This document shows positions 42,798 through 51,569 of a stretch of 64,000 nucleotides of DNA, piece after piece; the first letter of the stretch is position 1, and every line of letters starts with the position of its first letter. Source of the DNA: JACJVV01 sp047602755 (GTDB lineage Archaea; Nanobdellota; Nanobdellia; Woesearchaeales; JACJVV01); NCBI GenBank assembly GCA_047602755.1, contig JBLKOM010000002.1:1-64000 (forward strand). Reading direction: 5' to 3'. Below the pieces are notes generated by a model. The model saw nothing but the letters and a program-made list of their open reading frames with translations, made no database searches and had not been told where the DNA came from. The translations under genes were made by a program, and so were the position numbers.

Positions 42798-44282
42798 ATG
42801 AATCAAAAACTAAAATATAGTATACTATTTATTCTTTTCATATTATCTATCATTTTAAGAATTACAATAGGACCGTTGCAAACTTTTTCTGATGATGAGT
42901 CTTATTATACATTAAGACAGTTAGAATCAATTCAAAATACTGGAAAATTACTATACAATGATGAGTTAAGTTATTCTGGAAGACAAACAGTTATTTCACC
43001 TGCGTTTTATTATATTTTAGCTTTTTTTAGCATATTTTTAATGGATAATTATTTAATAATTATTACAGCAATTTTTGCATCATTAACAGTGTTCATTATT
43101 TATTTAATATCTCAAAAAATAACCAAAAATTCATCTATCGCAATATTAGTTTCAACTATGAGTATATTTATTCCTGTTTACTTAATAAATACTACTAACA
43201 CTTTATCACCAATTACATTATCAATCCCTCTTAGTTTATATACGCTTTATTTATTTTCAAATATAAAAACAAAAAAAGATATCAGTTTTTTTATTGGATT
43301 TTTCACATTACTTTGCATAACTAGTGCATTATCATTATTAGTTACTATCACTATAATACTTTTTTTACTCACAATGAAAATAGAACAAATTAAGATTAAA
43401 CCATTACAAAAAGAAATTGCTATTTTTTCAATATTTGTAGCGATATGGTCTCAAATATTAATTTATAAAAATGCATTCTTAATTCATGGTCCTGGAATTA
43501 TATGGCAAAACTTACCACAAGAATTATATTTACAAAATTTTGCTGAAATAAATATCTTAAAAATTATTTATTTTGTGGGAGTTGTACCCTTTAGTGTAGC
43601 ATTATACATTATCTACAAAAAAGCATTTAGCACGAAAGAAGACTATATTTATTTATATGGTAGTCTAACAGCAATAACAACCCTTATGCTGGTATTTAGA
43701 TTAATTGAGCTACAAATAGGATTAATTTATTTAGGATTTTGTTTCATCATCTTTTTTGGAATATTCATTAAAAACTTTATAAAATATATAGAAAAAACTA
43801 AACTAAATAATTATAAACAAATCATAATTGGAATAATTATTTTTATATTTTTAATATCAGGTGTAATTCCATCTATTGCATTAATAAACAATCAAACAAA
43901 AATACCCCCACACATTATTGATGCAATGCAATGGATAAAAGAAAACACAAATGAAGACAGTATTATCTTAGGAACTATAAGTGAAGGACATTTAATTTCA
44001 TCCATTGCTAGAAGAAAAAATGTAATAGATGGTAATTTCTTAATGATCAATGATATAGACCAAAGAATAATAGACATACGTAATATTTACATTTCACCAT
44101 CGGTTGTAAAAGCTATCGAATTAGCTGAATATTATAACATTGATTATATATTATTTGATAACGCAAAAAACGATTATAGAATATCAAATTTAAGATATGA
44201 AAATGACGAATGTTTCAAAAAAGTTTACAATAATATATCACAAATATACCAAGTCCTATGTAAAGTTGAAATATTTGATTAA
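42798..44282 (+). CDS. Multi-pass membrane glycosyltransferase-like protein (PMT/GT-C type)
   Basis: 494 aa with about 11-12 membrane helices. The first extracytoplasmic loop carries SDDESYYTLRQ, the acidic D-E signature of the PMT/ArnT/GT39 GT-C fold, followed by SPAFYYILAFF, as in enzymes using lipid-phosphate sugars. The C-terminal 120 residues are soluble (MQWIKENTNEDSIILG). Specific donor and acceptor cannot be read from sequence. It is followed after 8 bp by a similar membrane protein, suggesting a two-gene operon for surface glycosylation or lipid modification. Confidence 0.72.
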   Translation: MNQKLKYSILFILFILSIILRITIGPLQTFSDDESYYTLRQLESIQNTGKLLYNDELSYSGRQTVISPAFYYILAFFSIFLMDNYLIIITAIFASLTVFIIYLISQKITKNSSIAILVSTMSIFIPVYLINTTNTLSPITLSIPLSLYTLYLFSNIKTKKDISFFIGFFTLLCITSALSLLVTITIILFLLTMKIEQIKIKPLQKEIAIFSIFVAIWSQILIYKNAFLIHGPGIIWQNLPQELYLQNFAEINILKIIYFVGVVPFSVALYIIYKKAFSTKEDYIYLYGSLTAITTLMLVFRLIELQIGLIYLGFCFIIFFGIFIKNFIKYIEKTKLNNYKQIIIGIIIFIFLISGVIPSIALINNQTKIPPHIIDAMQWIKENTNEDSIILGTISEGHLISSIARRKNVIDGNFLMINDIDQRIIDIRNIYISPSVVKAIELAEYYNIDYILFDNAKNDYRISNLRYENDECFKKVYNNISQIYQVLCKVEIFD

Positions 44283-44290
44283 AAATAAAA

Positions 44291-45655
44291 ATGAATCAAC
44301 AAATAATTAAAAAAAAAATTGAAAATTGGAATAAAAAAAGATATATTATAATTATATCGATTTTATTTTTAATAACATTCACATTATTAACGTCGATCAA
44401 TTACAAAATTTCTAATGATACAATTTTAAATGATAAAACATATGATATAATTAGGCAATCTAATCATAATGATAATATAGATCCACTCATAGATAAAGAA
44501 TGGGAATCAAAAAGTTGGGTTATATTATCATTACTAAATCCTATTGAAATAAATATTAGATTAATTATAATACAAATTTTATCTTTAATAATATCTATTA
44601 TATTAATCTACAAAATAATAGAAAAACCTACATCAATATTGATTATATTACCATTTACACCTTTCTTTATACAGACATATATAAGTTTTACAGATTTCAC
44701 AATTATGATAAATTTAGTATTATTAATTACATTATTACTAAAAAAACAACTTTATAATTATAGTATAATATTAAATATAATTATTACATATTTTAACTTT
44801 TTCATAGGAATATTTATCTCGGCAATAATGTTATTTTTATATTTAAAAAAAGAAATTAAAATTTATCATTTAATTGGATTTATATTACCCTTAGGCATTT
44901 TTTTTAAATTTAAAACAGAAATAATCCCAACTATGAATACCTTCCTAGAACATTTATTAGTAGATTTTGGATCAATGTATGGAATATCATTATTTTTATT
45001 TTTAATGGCTATTGCATGGATTATTTTTAATGAAAATAACAAATTTGAAAAATATATTTATACAATAATTATAATCATTGGGTTTATTAGTTTTAGTACA
45101 TTTCTATTCATATTAAATATTGCTACAATATATCTTGCATCGTTATCAATTAATTGGTTAATAAACAAAAAATGGGAAAGTAATTTATTAAAAAATTTAT
45201 CACTAGTTTTAATTCTATGTAGCATTATATTCTCAGGAATCAGCTTTTACAAATATAACATTGATAATCGAATTGATATTATAGAAGGACTAGAATGGAT
45301 AAAAGATAATACTAAACCTGAAACATTAATATTAACACACCCCAACTACGGCTACCAAATTAAATTTCATTCAGAAAGAAGAATTTTTTTAGACAATGAT
45401 TTACACCTTATAGAAAATGGAATGGAAAAAATTAGAGAACTAGATGAATTCTTTAAAACAAGAAACAAAAATAATGCTATAGATTTTGTAAATAAGTATA
45501 ATATCACAACTATTTTAATTACAAATGAAATGCTTCAAGGAATAGTATGGAGTAGGGATAATGAAGGACTAATGTTTGTAATGAACAACAATCCTGAATT
45601 TTCTAAAATATATGAAAATGAAAACTTACAAATATGGAAATTAATAAATCAGTAA
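44291..45655 (+). CDS. Multi-pass membrane protein, diverged partner of the upstream GT-C protein
   Basis: 454 aa, about ten helices and the same C-terminal arrangement as its neighbour (LEWIKDNTKPETLIL, then an alpha/beta tail ending QIWKLIN). In the first loop the neighbour's DDESYY is replaced by NDKTYD, so the acidic pair is broken. This suggests an ancient duplicate that lost or changed catalysis. It starts 8 bp after the previous stop. Confidence 0.65.
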   Translation: MNQQIIKKKIENWNKKRYIIIISILFLITFTLLTSINYKISNDTILNDKTYDIIRQSNHNDNIDPLIDKEWESKSWVILSLLNPIEINIRLIIIQILSLIISIILIYKIIEKPTSILIILPFTPFFIQTYISFTDFTIMINLVLLITLLLKKQLYNYSIILNIIITYFNFFIGIFISAIMLFLYLKKEIKIYHLIGFILPLGIFFKFKTEIIPTMNTFLEHLLVDFGSMYGISLFLFLMAIAWIIFNENNKFEKYIYTIIIIIGFISFSTFLFILNIATIYLASLSINWLINKKWESNLLKNLSLVLILCSIIFSGISFYKYNIDNRIDIIEGLEWIKDNTKPETLILTHPNYGYQIKFHSERRIFLDNDLHLIENGMEKIRELDEFFKTRNKNNAIDFVNKYNITTILITNEMLQGIVWSRDNEGLMFVMNNNPEFSKIYENENLQIWKLINQ

Positions 45656-45679
45656 GTATTAAAAACAAATTCATAAAAA

Positions 45680-46162
45680 CTATTTTTTCACTTTCTTTAT
45701 TTTAATAACATCACCAATAGTTAATTCATTGGATACTGATTTTTTTGAAAAATCTTTATACTCAGAAAATTTAATTTCTTCCAATAATTTAATATTTAAA
45801 AATTGTTCAATCTTTTTAGCTAATTTAAAGTTTGGAGTGATATGACCTGTTTCAATTTTATGGATTAAAGATTCCTTTTCATTAATTTTTTTTGCAAATT
45901 CTTCCTGAGTTATACCTTTAAGCTCACGAGATTTTTTAATAATTTCACTAAAATTATCAACAACAACTTCTTCAGAATCATTATTAACAACTGACGAAGC
46001 ATCATTTAAAATAGGTTTAGAAATAACTTTCTCAGGAATAGTCTTAGATAATATTTGACCATATTTAGCACAATTCTCACATACATTTAATACAGTACCC
46101 TCAACTCTTGCTTTTACTACTAGACTGTTATCAAGATTTTTACCACACATTTCACATATCAT
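45680..46162 (-). CDS. mbf1: Archaeal multiprotein-bridging factor 1 (aMBF1)
   Basis: 160 aa. N-terminal zinc ribbon (CEMCGK ... CENCAK) and a C-terminal Cro/C1 HTH (about 75-130) with KSRELKGITQEEFAKKIN and KIETGHITPNFKLAKKIE. In archaea MBF1 is linked to transcription and the ribosome. Start at 46162 rather than 46180: it begins the zinc ribbon and is 25.5 bp from the palindromic ATTTAAAT box. Confidence 0.92.
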   Translation of the reverse strand: MICEMCGKNLDNSLVVKARVEGTVLNVCENCAKYGQILSKTIPEKVISKPILNDASSVVNNDSEEVVVDNFSEIIKKSRELKGITQEEFAKKINEKESLIHKIETGHITPNFKLAKKIEQFLNIKLLEEIKFSEYKDFSKKSVSNELTIGDVIKIKKVKK

Positions 46163-46183
46163 ATTAAGACATATACACAAAGA

Positions 46184-46191
46184 ATTTAAAT
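46184..46191. promoter_or_regulatory. Single palindromic TATA box shared by two leaderless genes
   Basis: ATTTAAAT is centred 25.5 bp from the mbf1 ATG (minus) and 26.5 bp from the ATG of the AK6-type kinase (plus). No other TATA candidate exists in the 51-bp spacer. Confidence 0.55.
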
Positions 46192-46213
46192 ATATTATGA
46201 TAAACAGAAATAT

Positions 46214-46687
46214 ATGATAATTATTATTACAGGAACTCCCGGAACAGGTAAAACTACTTTATCTAAAAAAATATCAAAAAAATTAAATTTTAAATACATA
46301 AGTGGAAATACTATAATAAAAAAATATTCATTAATAGAAGGATATGACACAATAAAAAAATGTAATATAGTAGATGAAATAAAATTCAGTAAATCAGTAA
46401 CAAAATATTGTAAACCAAATGAAAATTATATAATTGATTCACATCTCAGCCATTATATTGATTCAACAAAAGTTAAATTATGTATTGTATGTAAATGTAA
46501 CCTAAAAACACTTGAAAAAAGACTTAAAAAAAGAAAATATTCTAAACAAAAAATAAAAGATAATCTAGAATGTGAAATTTTTGAAACATGTTTGAATGAA
46601 GCAATAACTAATAAACATAAAATAATAGTATCTAATAATTTACAAGAAATTTCAAAAAAAATAAAATCAATAACCAACAAAAACTAA
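46214..46687 (+). CDS. AK6/Fap7-type adenylate kinase-like NTPase
   Basis: 157 aa P-loop kinase. Walker A GTPGTGKT (7-14), NMP-binding helix, DSHLSHYI, and the lid KRLKKRKYSKQKIKDNLECE match the archaeal/eukaryotic AK6 (Fap7) family, which acts in 18S/16S rRNA end maturation with S11 as partner. This is not the standard Adk. Its 3' end overlaps the convergent unknown gene by 4 nt. Confidence 0.85.
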   Translation: MIIIITGTPGTGKTTLSKKISKKLNFKYISGNTIIKKYSLIEGYDTIKKCNIVDEIKFSKSVTKYCKPNENYIIDSHLSHYIDSTKVKLCIVCKCNLKTLEKRLKKRKYSKQKIKDNLECEIFETCLNEAITNKHKIIVSNNLQEISKKIKSITNKN

Positions 46688-47520
46688 TCTTTACAAAACA
46701 ATAAATGCTTTTGGGCAGCTTCATACCTATGCCTATTTATGTTTAATAATGTTTTAGCAGCTCTATACTCAATATCACTTATTTCATTTTTTTCTTTTAA
46801 AACTTGTAAAGAATTTAATGTCCGTAAATGTGTATCTTGAAATCCTGTTAAATAACACCTTGGTAAAACAGTATAATCAAATAAATAATTAATATTATTA
46901 GGATCATGTTCAATATAAAATCTACTGCTATCTGTTGGATCGCGCTTAAGAAATGGAATTTCGCATTTACCTAATTCTGCATCATGATATTTAACTAAAA
47001 GATCAAAATATTTTGCAGCTTCTGATTTTGCTTTAAGTAAATTATTATCATTTTCAAAAATTTCAGGATTTCCTATTTGCTCTAAAATAGGATTTCCATG
47101 ATTATCTGTTTCTTTACGATATGTAGTTACTTCAATTCTTCCACCAACAAAAAGTTTATCAGATGTAATATTTATTTTCTTTTCAATTTCGTGCCATACT
47201 AACAAGTAATTACCATTATACTTTTGTATAAAAGTAGATCTTTTAGATTTATTTGTATCACGTATCATTACCCTATAAGAATCAGGATAAAATAAATCAG
47301 AAGAATTATCAGTATTTGGATGGTGAGTTAATGTTTCAAAACAATGCAATTCAATACCTTCAATACCAACTAAATCAAAAACAAGATCCAGATAATCATC
47401 AAGAAATTTACTTAATTCAGATATTAAAGGATACTCCATGTATTCTCTTTTTGGAATATTGATTCGATGAATTTCAATCAAATCCTCATTTTCTACAAAA
47501 TCTTCCAGTGTAGCAATCAT
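46684..47520 (-). CDS. Conserved-looking cytosolic protein of unknown function
   Basis: 278 aa from the ATG at 47520 (a GTG two codons upstream overlaps the Shine-Dalgarno site GGTAGGTG). No signal peptide or membrane helix. Mixed alpha/beta composition with many charged residues; HCFETLTHHP, YLLVWHEIEKKINI and a C-terminal helical pair ending HLLFCKD. I recognise no family. It diverges from a TrmB-like regulator, with two palindromes in the shared promoter region (47531-47562), so it may be that regulator's target. Confidence 0.7.
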   Translation of the reverse strand: MIATLEDFVENEDLIEIHRINIPKREYMEYPLISELSKFLDDYLDLVFDLVGIEGIELHCFETLTHHPNTDNSSDLFYPDSYRVMIRDTNKSKRSTFIQKYNGNYLLVWHEIEKKINITSDKLFVGGRIEVTTYRKETDNHGNPILEQIGNPEIFENDNNLLKAKSEAAKYFDLLVKYHDAELGKCEIPFLKRDPTDSSRFYIEHDPNNINYLFDYTVLPRCYLTGFQDTHLRTLNSLQVLKEKNEISDIEYRAAKTLLNINRHRYEAAQKHLLFCKD

Positions 47521-47530
47521 TTTCACCTAC

Positions 47531-47562
47531 CTCTTCAAAAGAGTATAGTTTTTAGTATACTA
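47531..47562. promoter_or_regulatory. Two palindromes in a divergent promoter, operator candidates
   Basis: CTCTTcaaAAGAG (47531-47543) and TAGTATACTA (47553-47562) lie just upstream of the unknown gene at 47520 and on the far side from the TrmB-like gene. The first overlaps the region just before the Shine-Dalgarno site. Confidence 0.4.
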
Positions 47563-47673
47563 GTTATTAATTTACTACATAGATTTATGTGAGTATTTAA
47601 ACTATTGCAACAAAAAAACATTTTTTTGTGTTTTTCAAAAAAAATATAAATAAAAATAAAATAAGAAAAAATA

Positions 47674-48576
47674 ATGGAACGAATATTAAAAGAATTAGGA
47701 GAAAATTTTAATTTAAATGGTAAAGAATTATTAATTATAGAAGAATTATCAAAAAACAAATTAAAAGCTAATCAAATAGTAAACGCCACAAAAATACCAA
47801 AAGGAAGAATATATGATCATCTTAACAAATTAATCAAAATTAAAATAATTGAAAGAAGTGAAAAAAAGCCATTCTATTATAGTATTAAAAATTTAGATGA
47901 AAATATAATTGAATTCTTAAAATACAATTTTGATGAAATGGTACAAAAACAACATAGAATGATGCACTTAATTGAACATAGAACAAAAGGAATAGATGAG
48001 ATTGAAATTGTTGAGACAAGTGATGATTTTTCATTCAGAATCATACAATTCCTAAAAGAAAGCCAAAAAATAAAGAATATTTTAAGACATGATGGAATCC
48101 CATTCATATTATACCCTGAAAATGTAAATGAATATATCAAAATACGAAAAATATACATGGAAAACAGAGAAATACCTGAACATACATTGCCTGAAATGGC
48201 ATTTATGCTATATCAAGCAAACAAAGAAGCACTTGAAAAAAATAAAAATTTAAACTATATCATAGAAGGATCGGCAATAAAAAATTATCTAAATATACTT
48301 AAAAAAAGATACGGAAAAATATATATCCAAAAATTAATAAAAAATATAATATCAAGAATTAAATTATATAATATTAAATTATATATTCTGAATGAATTTT
48401 TACCAATGCAAATATTTATCACTGAAGAAAAAGTATTACTATCCATAGTTCATTTTAATAACACACATGGGATAATAATAAGAAACAAAGCTGCAGTAAG
48501 ACTATATAGTGAACATTTTGATGAGATGACAAAAAAATGCAAAATATTTGAAGAATATATAAAAACAATACAATAA
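47674..48576 (+). CDS. TrmB-family transcriptional regulator
   Basis: 300 aa. N-terminal winged helix (about 15-75): LIIEELSKNKLKANQIV, IPKGRIYDHLNKLIK, and a wing ERSEKKPFYYSI, as in TrmB. A short coiled coil follows (80-105), then a phospholipase-D-like effector domain. TATAAATA at 47645-47652 is centred about 26 bp upstream of the ATG (leaderless). Effector unknown; TrmB proteins often sense sugars. Confidence 0.8.
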   Translation: MERILKELGENFNLNGKELLIIEELSKNKLKANQIVNATKIPKGRIYDHLNKLIKIKIIERSEKKPFYYSIKNLDENIIEFLKYNFDEMVQKQHRMMHLIEHRTKGIDEIEIVETSDDFSFRIIQFLKESQKIKNILRHDGIPFILYPENVNEYIKIRKIYMENREIPEHTLPEMAFMLYQANKEALEKNKNLNYIIEGSAIKNYLNILKKRYGKIYIQKLIKNIISRIKLYNIKLYILNEFLPMQIFITEEKVLLSIVHFNNTHGIIIRNKAAVRLYSEHFDEMTKKCKIFEEYIKTIQ

Positions 48577-48595
48577 TAAAATTAATGATAATTGA

Positions 48596-49522
48596 CTAAA
48601 TACTTTCTAACAATTCAACAGTATCAACTTTACCATCACCATCCATATCATATCCTTGCACTATTGCATAAAATGAATTTTGTGAAGAGAAATGATTAAG
48701 TATTAAATCCAATTGACGAGTTAATGCAATAACGGCTGATTTTGTACCAGAAAATCTTAAACCAGCAATAAGAATTACATTTTTATTATTTACCTTATCA
48801 ACAATACGTGATATTAATCCAACATTATCATCCGAATAAGTATCTTTCTTTCCTTTAATAACCCAATTGCCATCATTGACAAATTTAACTGGAAGCATAG
48901 AATTAACCTTATCAGCTAACAAATTTGTTACTGGACCACCAACAACTATAATATTTTCGTTTAAATCCAAAGAAATATCTGTATCTAAAGAAACTGAAAA
49001 AGTTTTAGGTAAACGACATAAAGAACCAATATACAAGGCCAAATCAATAGCATAATGCCCATCACGTGACCTTGCTTTATACTGTCCATGAGGATCAGGA
49101 CTACCAACTACAATCTTTGCATTTAATTCTCCATTATCAATGAAAGGAAAAAAGAAAGAATGAACTTTAGATTTAATAGAACTAAACTCTGAATCTAATT
49201 TAGAGATATCTTTAAATGATTTAGATAATGATAAACAAAAATTCATTGATTTAGGCTTAAATTTACGCGCTATAGTGCCCCTTACTTTTTTTTCTTCAAC
49301 AATCTCCAAAAGATCAATAATTTGATTAACATGGTAATAAACATTTTGTTCATGAAGCTTCATTTTTTTAGCAAGTTCAGAAATAAACATAGGCTTATTC
49401 GAAAGTTCTTTTATTATTTGAATCTTAATCTTATTAAAAGAATTAAATTTTGACTCTGAAAGAATATAACAAGAATCAAATTTTCTTATTCCTTCTTCTG
49501 TTTTAATTAAATAATTAACCAT
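48596..49522 (-). CDS. Winged-helix protein fused to an S-layer-like domain
   Basis: 308 aa from the ATG at 49522, supported by TTTATAAAG about 30 bp upstream; the frame to 49579 adds a spurious hydrophobic segment. Residues 25-90 form an ArsR-like winged helix (LAKKMKLHEQNVYYHVNQII). Residues 125-308 resemble the C-terminal domain of archaeal S-layer proteins (VVGGPVTNLLADKVNSMLP, LIAGLRFSGTKSAVIALTRQ). The C-terminus carries an EF-hand-like loop DMDGDGKVD. A DNA-binding protein with a surface-type domain is unusual; it may bind a common small ligand. Confidence 0.78.
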   Translation of the reverse strand: MVNYLIKTEEGIRKFDSCYILSESKFNSFNKIKIQIIKELSNKPMFISELAKKMKLHEQNVYYHVNQIIDLLEIVEEKKVRGTIARKFKPKSMNFCLSLSKSFKDISKLDSEFSSIKSKVHSFFFPFIDNGELNAKIVVGSPDPHGQYKARSRDGHYAIDLALYIGSLCRLPKTFSVSLDTDISLDLNENIIVVGGPVTNLLADKVNSMLPVKFVNDGNWVIKGKKDTYSDDNVGLISRIVDKVNNKNVILIAGLRFSGTKSAVIALTRQLDLILNHFSSQNSFYAIVQGYDMDGDGKVDTVELLESI

Positions 49523-49715
49523 TAAAAAAATAAACAAATATAACTTTATAAATCTTTTTAACATTATAAAAAATTTCATAACAATACAATCAAAATAATA
49601 ATATAATTTTAATTTATAATATATTTAAATCTTAAAAAGAATAAAAAAAAGATTATAATTTATTAAAAATATATAAAAAAGAATAAAAAACTGTAAAAAG
49701 TAAAAAAAAGAATTA

Positions 49716-49790
49716 AAACCAAACATATAGTTAAATAATATAAAAAAAGTTTTAATCATATATATAAATAAATGAAACCAAACAAATAGT
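49716..49790 (+). promoter_or_regulatory. glmS promoter with a direct repeat
   Basis: AAACCAAACATATAGT (49716-49731) and AAACCAAACAAATAGT (49775-49790) match in 15 of 16 positions, 59 bp apart. A TATATAAAT box (49761-49769) is centred 26 bp upstream of the glmS ATG, so the second copy lies between TATA and the leaderless start, where a bound protein would block transcription. Confidence 0.5.
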
Positions 49791-51569
49791 ATGTGCGGAA
49801 TAATAGGATACAAAGGAAAGCAAGAATCATGTGAAATAATACTAGAATGCTTAAAGAATTTAGAATATAGAGGATATGATAGTGTTGGGATGGCAATTAA
49901 AGATAAAAATATAGAAATAAAAAAAGATATAGGGAATATAGCAGAAGTTGATAAAAAAGTTAAATTTCAATTAATGAAAGGAAATTTAGGAATCGCACAT
50001 ACTAGATGGGCAACAAACGGAAAAGTAACAAAAATAAACAGTCACCCGCACACAAGTAATGATAATGAAGTGATAATAGTTCATAATGGCATTATTGAAA
50101 ATTATCAAGAACTAAAAAAAGAATTAGAAAAAATTAACATAACATGCAAATCTGAGACGGATAGCGAAGTTATTGCTCAATTAATATCACTATATTTAAA
50201 AAAAAATAATGATATAGAGAAAGCAATTAATGATACTTTAAAAAAATTACAAGGAAGTTATGCTATTGTAGGATTACTTAAGTCTAAGAATATATTATTT
50301 TTTGCAAAAAACGAGTCTCCATTAGTTATTGGAATAAAAGAAAATCAAAACAAAATAAAAGAATTTTTTATTGCATCAGATGTACCTGCATTTCTTAAAT
50401 ATACCAATAAAATATACTACCTTGATGATTTAGAATATGGAATCATTGATGAAAATATAATTTTTAAAAGTTTAAAAAAAGAAGGAAAAATAATAAAAAA
50501 GTATGAAAAAATTAAATGGGATGTAGAACAAGCAAAAAAAGGAAATTTTGAACATTACATGTTAAAAGAAATCTATGAACAAATCGCAACAATTCCAAAA
50601 AGTATATTACAACCAAAAAAATTAATTAAAAATGTAACTAAAACATTAAAAAATGCATATGGCATATTTTTTGTCGCATGTGGTACAAGTTATCATGCAG
50701 CAGTATCAGCTTCATATCTTTTTACACATATAGCAAAGATGCATGTAAATGTAACACTAGCATCTGAGTTCCGAAATTATAAAGAATATTTAACAGATAA
50801 AACAATTATTATTGCAATTTCTCAATCAGGTGAAACAGCAGATTTAATTGATGCTATTAAAATTGCAAAAGAAAAAAATACTAAAATAATATCTATAGTT
50901 AATGTTATGGGATCAACTATTACAAGAATGTCTGATTATAATATAATGATGAATGCTGGACCTGAAATATGTGTCTTATCAACAAAATCATATACTAGTC
51001 AAATAGCAATTTTATTATATTTAGCATATTCAATAACCAATAAACAAGAAAAAGCAAAAAAAACTATTAAAAGCTTAGGAATAAAAATCCAAGATATAAT
51101 AAACATAAACCAAAATAAAATAAAAAAAATCGCAAATAAAATAAAAAAAACAAATTCTTTATTTTTAGTTGGAAGAGATTTAGCATACCCTTCTGCATTA
51201 GAAGGAGCACTAAAAATAAAGGAAGTATCTTATATACATGCTGAAGGATTTGCAGGTGGAGAATTAAAACATGGAACAATTGCGTTAATTGAAAAAGATA
51301 TACCTTGTATTGTTTTAGCAACAACTAACACAAGAAATATGATTTTAAGTAATGCATCTGAAATAAAATCAAGAGGAGGATATATTATAGGTATTGATTC
51401 AGAGCCTAACACTATTTATGACACGTTTCTCAAAGTACCTGAATTAGATACAGCAAATCCAATTTCATTAATAATACCTATTCAATTATTAGCCTATTAC
51501 TTAGCAATTAATAAAAAATGCAACCCTGATAAACCAAGAAATCTAGCAAAAAGTGTTACAGTTAAATGA
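49791..51569 (+). CDS. glmS: Glucosamine-fructose-6-phosphate aminotransferase (isomerising)
   Basis: 592 aa. Makes glucosamine-6-phosphate from fructose-6-phosphate and glutamine. N-terminal class II glutaminase with Cys2 nucleophile (MCGIIGYKG), YRGYDSVG, HTRWATNG; two SIS domains (from about residue 265) with GTSYHAA, SQSGETAD; C-terminus NLAKSVTVK with the conserved Lys. First gene of glmS-glmM-glmU, giving UDP-GlcNAc for glycosylation. Leaderless start with an operator-like repeat upstream. Confidence 0.96.
   Translation: MCGIIGYKGKQESCEIILECLKNLEYRGYDSVGMAIKDKNIEIKKDIGNIAEVDKKVKFQLMKGNLGIAHTRWATNGKVTKINSHPHTSNDNEVIIVHNGIIENYQELKKELEKINITCKSETDSEVIAQLISLYLKKNNDIEKAINDTLKKLQGSYAIVGLLKSKNILFFAKNESPLVIGIKENQNKIKEFFIASDVPAFLKYTNKIYYLDDLEYGIIDENIIFKSLKKEGKIIKKYEKIKWDVEQAKKGNFEHYMLKEIYEQIATIPKSILQPKKLIKNVTKTLKNAYGIFFVACGTSYHAAVSASYLFTHIAKMHVNVTLASEFRNYKEYLTDKTIIIAISQSGETADLIDAIKIAKEKNTKIISIVNVMGSTITRMSDYNIMMNAGPEICVLSTKSYTSQIAILLYLAYSITNKQEKAKKTIKSLGIKIQDIININQNKIKKIANKIKKTNSLFLVGRDLAYPSALEGALKIKEVSYIHAEGFAGGELKHGTIALIEKDIPCIVLATTNTRNMILSNASEIKSRGGYIIGIDSEPNTIYDTFLKVPELDTANPISLIIPIQLLAYYLAINKKCNPDKPRNLAKSVTVK

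Noticed and set aside
49523..49579. Hydrophobic N-terminal extension of the winged-helix protein, suggesting a membrane anchor
   Set aside because: It overlaps the TATA-like TTTATAAAG region; the shorter start at 49522 begins the folded domain.
49772..49789. Five-codon frame MKPNK ending just before glmS
   Set aside because: The TATA box at 49761-49769 places the transcription start at the glmS ATG, so this frame would not be transcribed; the sequence is better read as an operator repeat.
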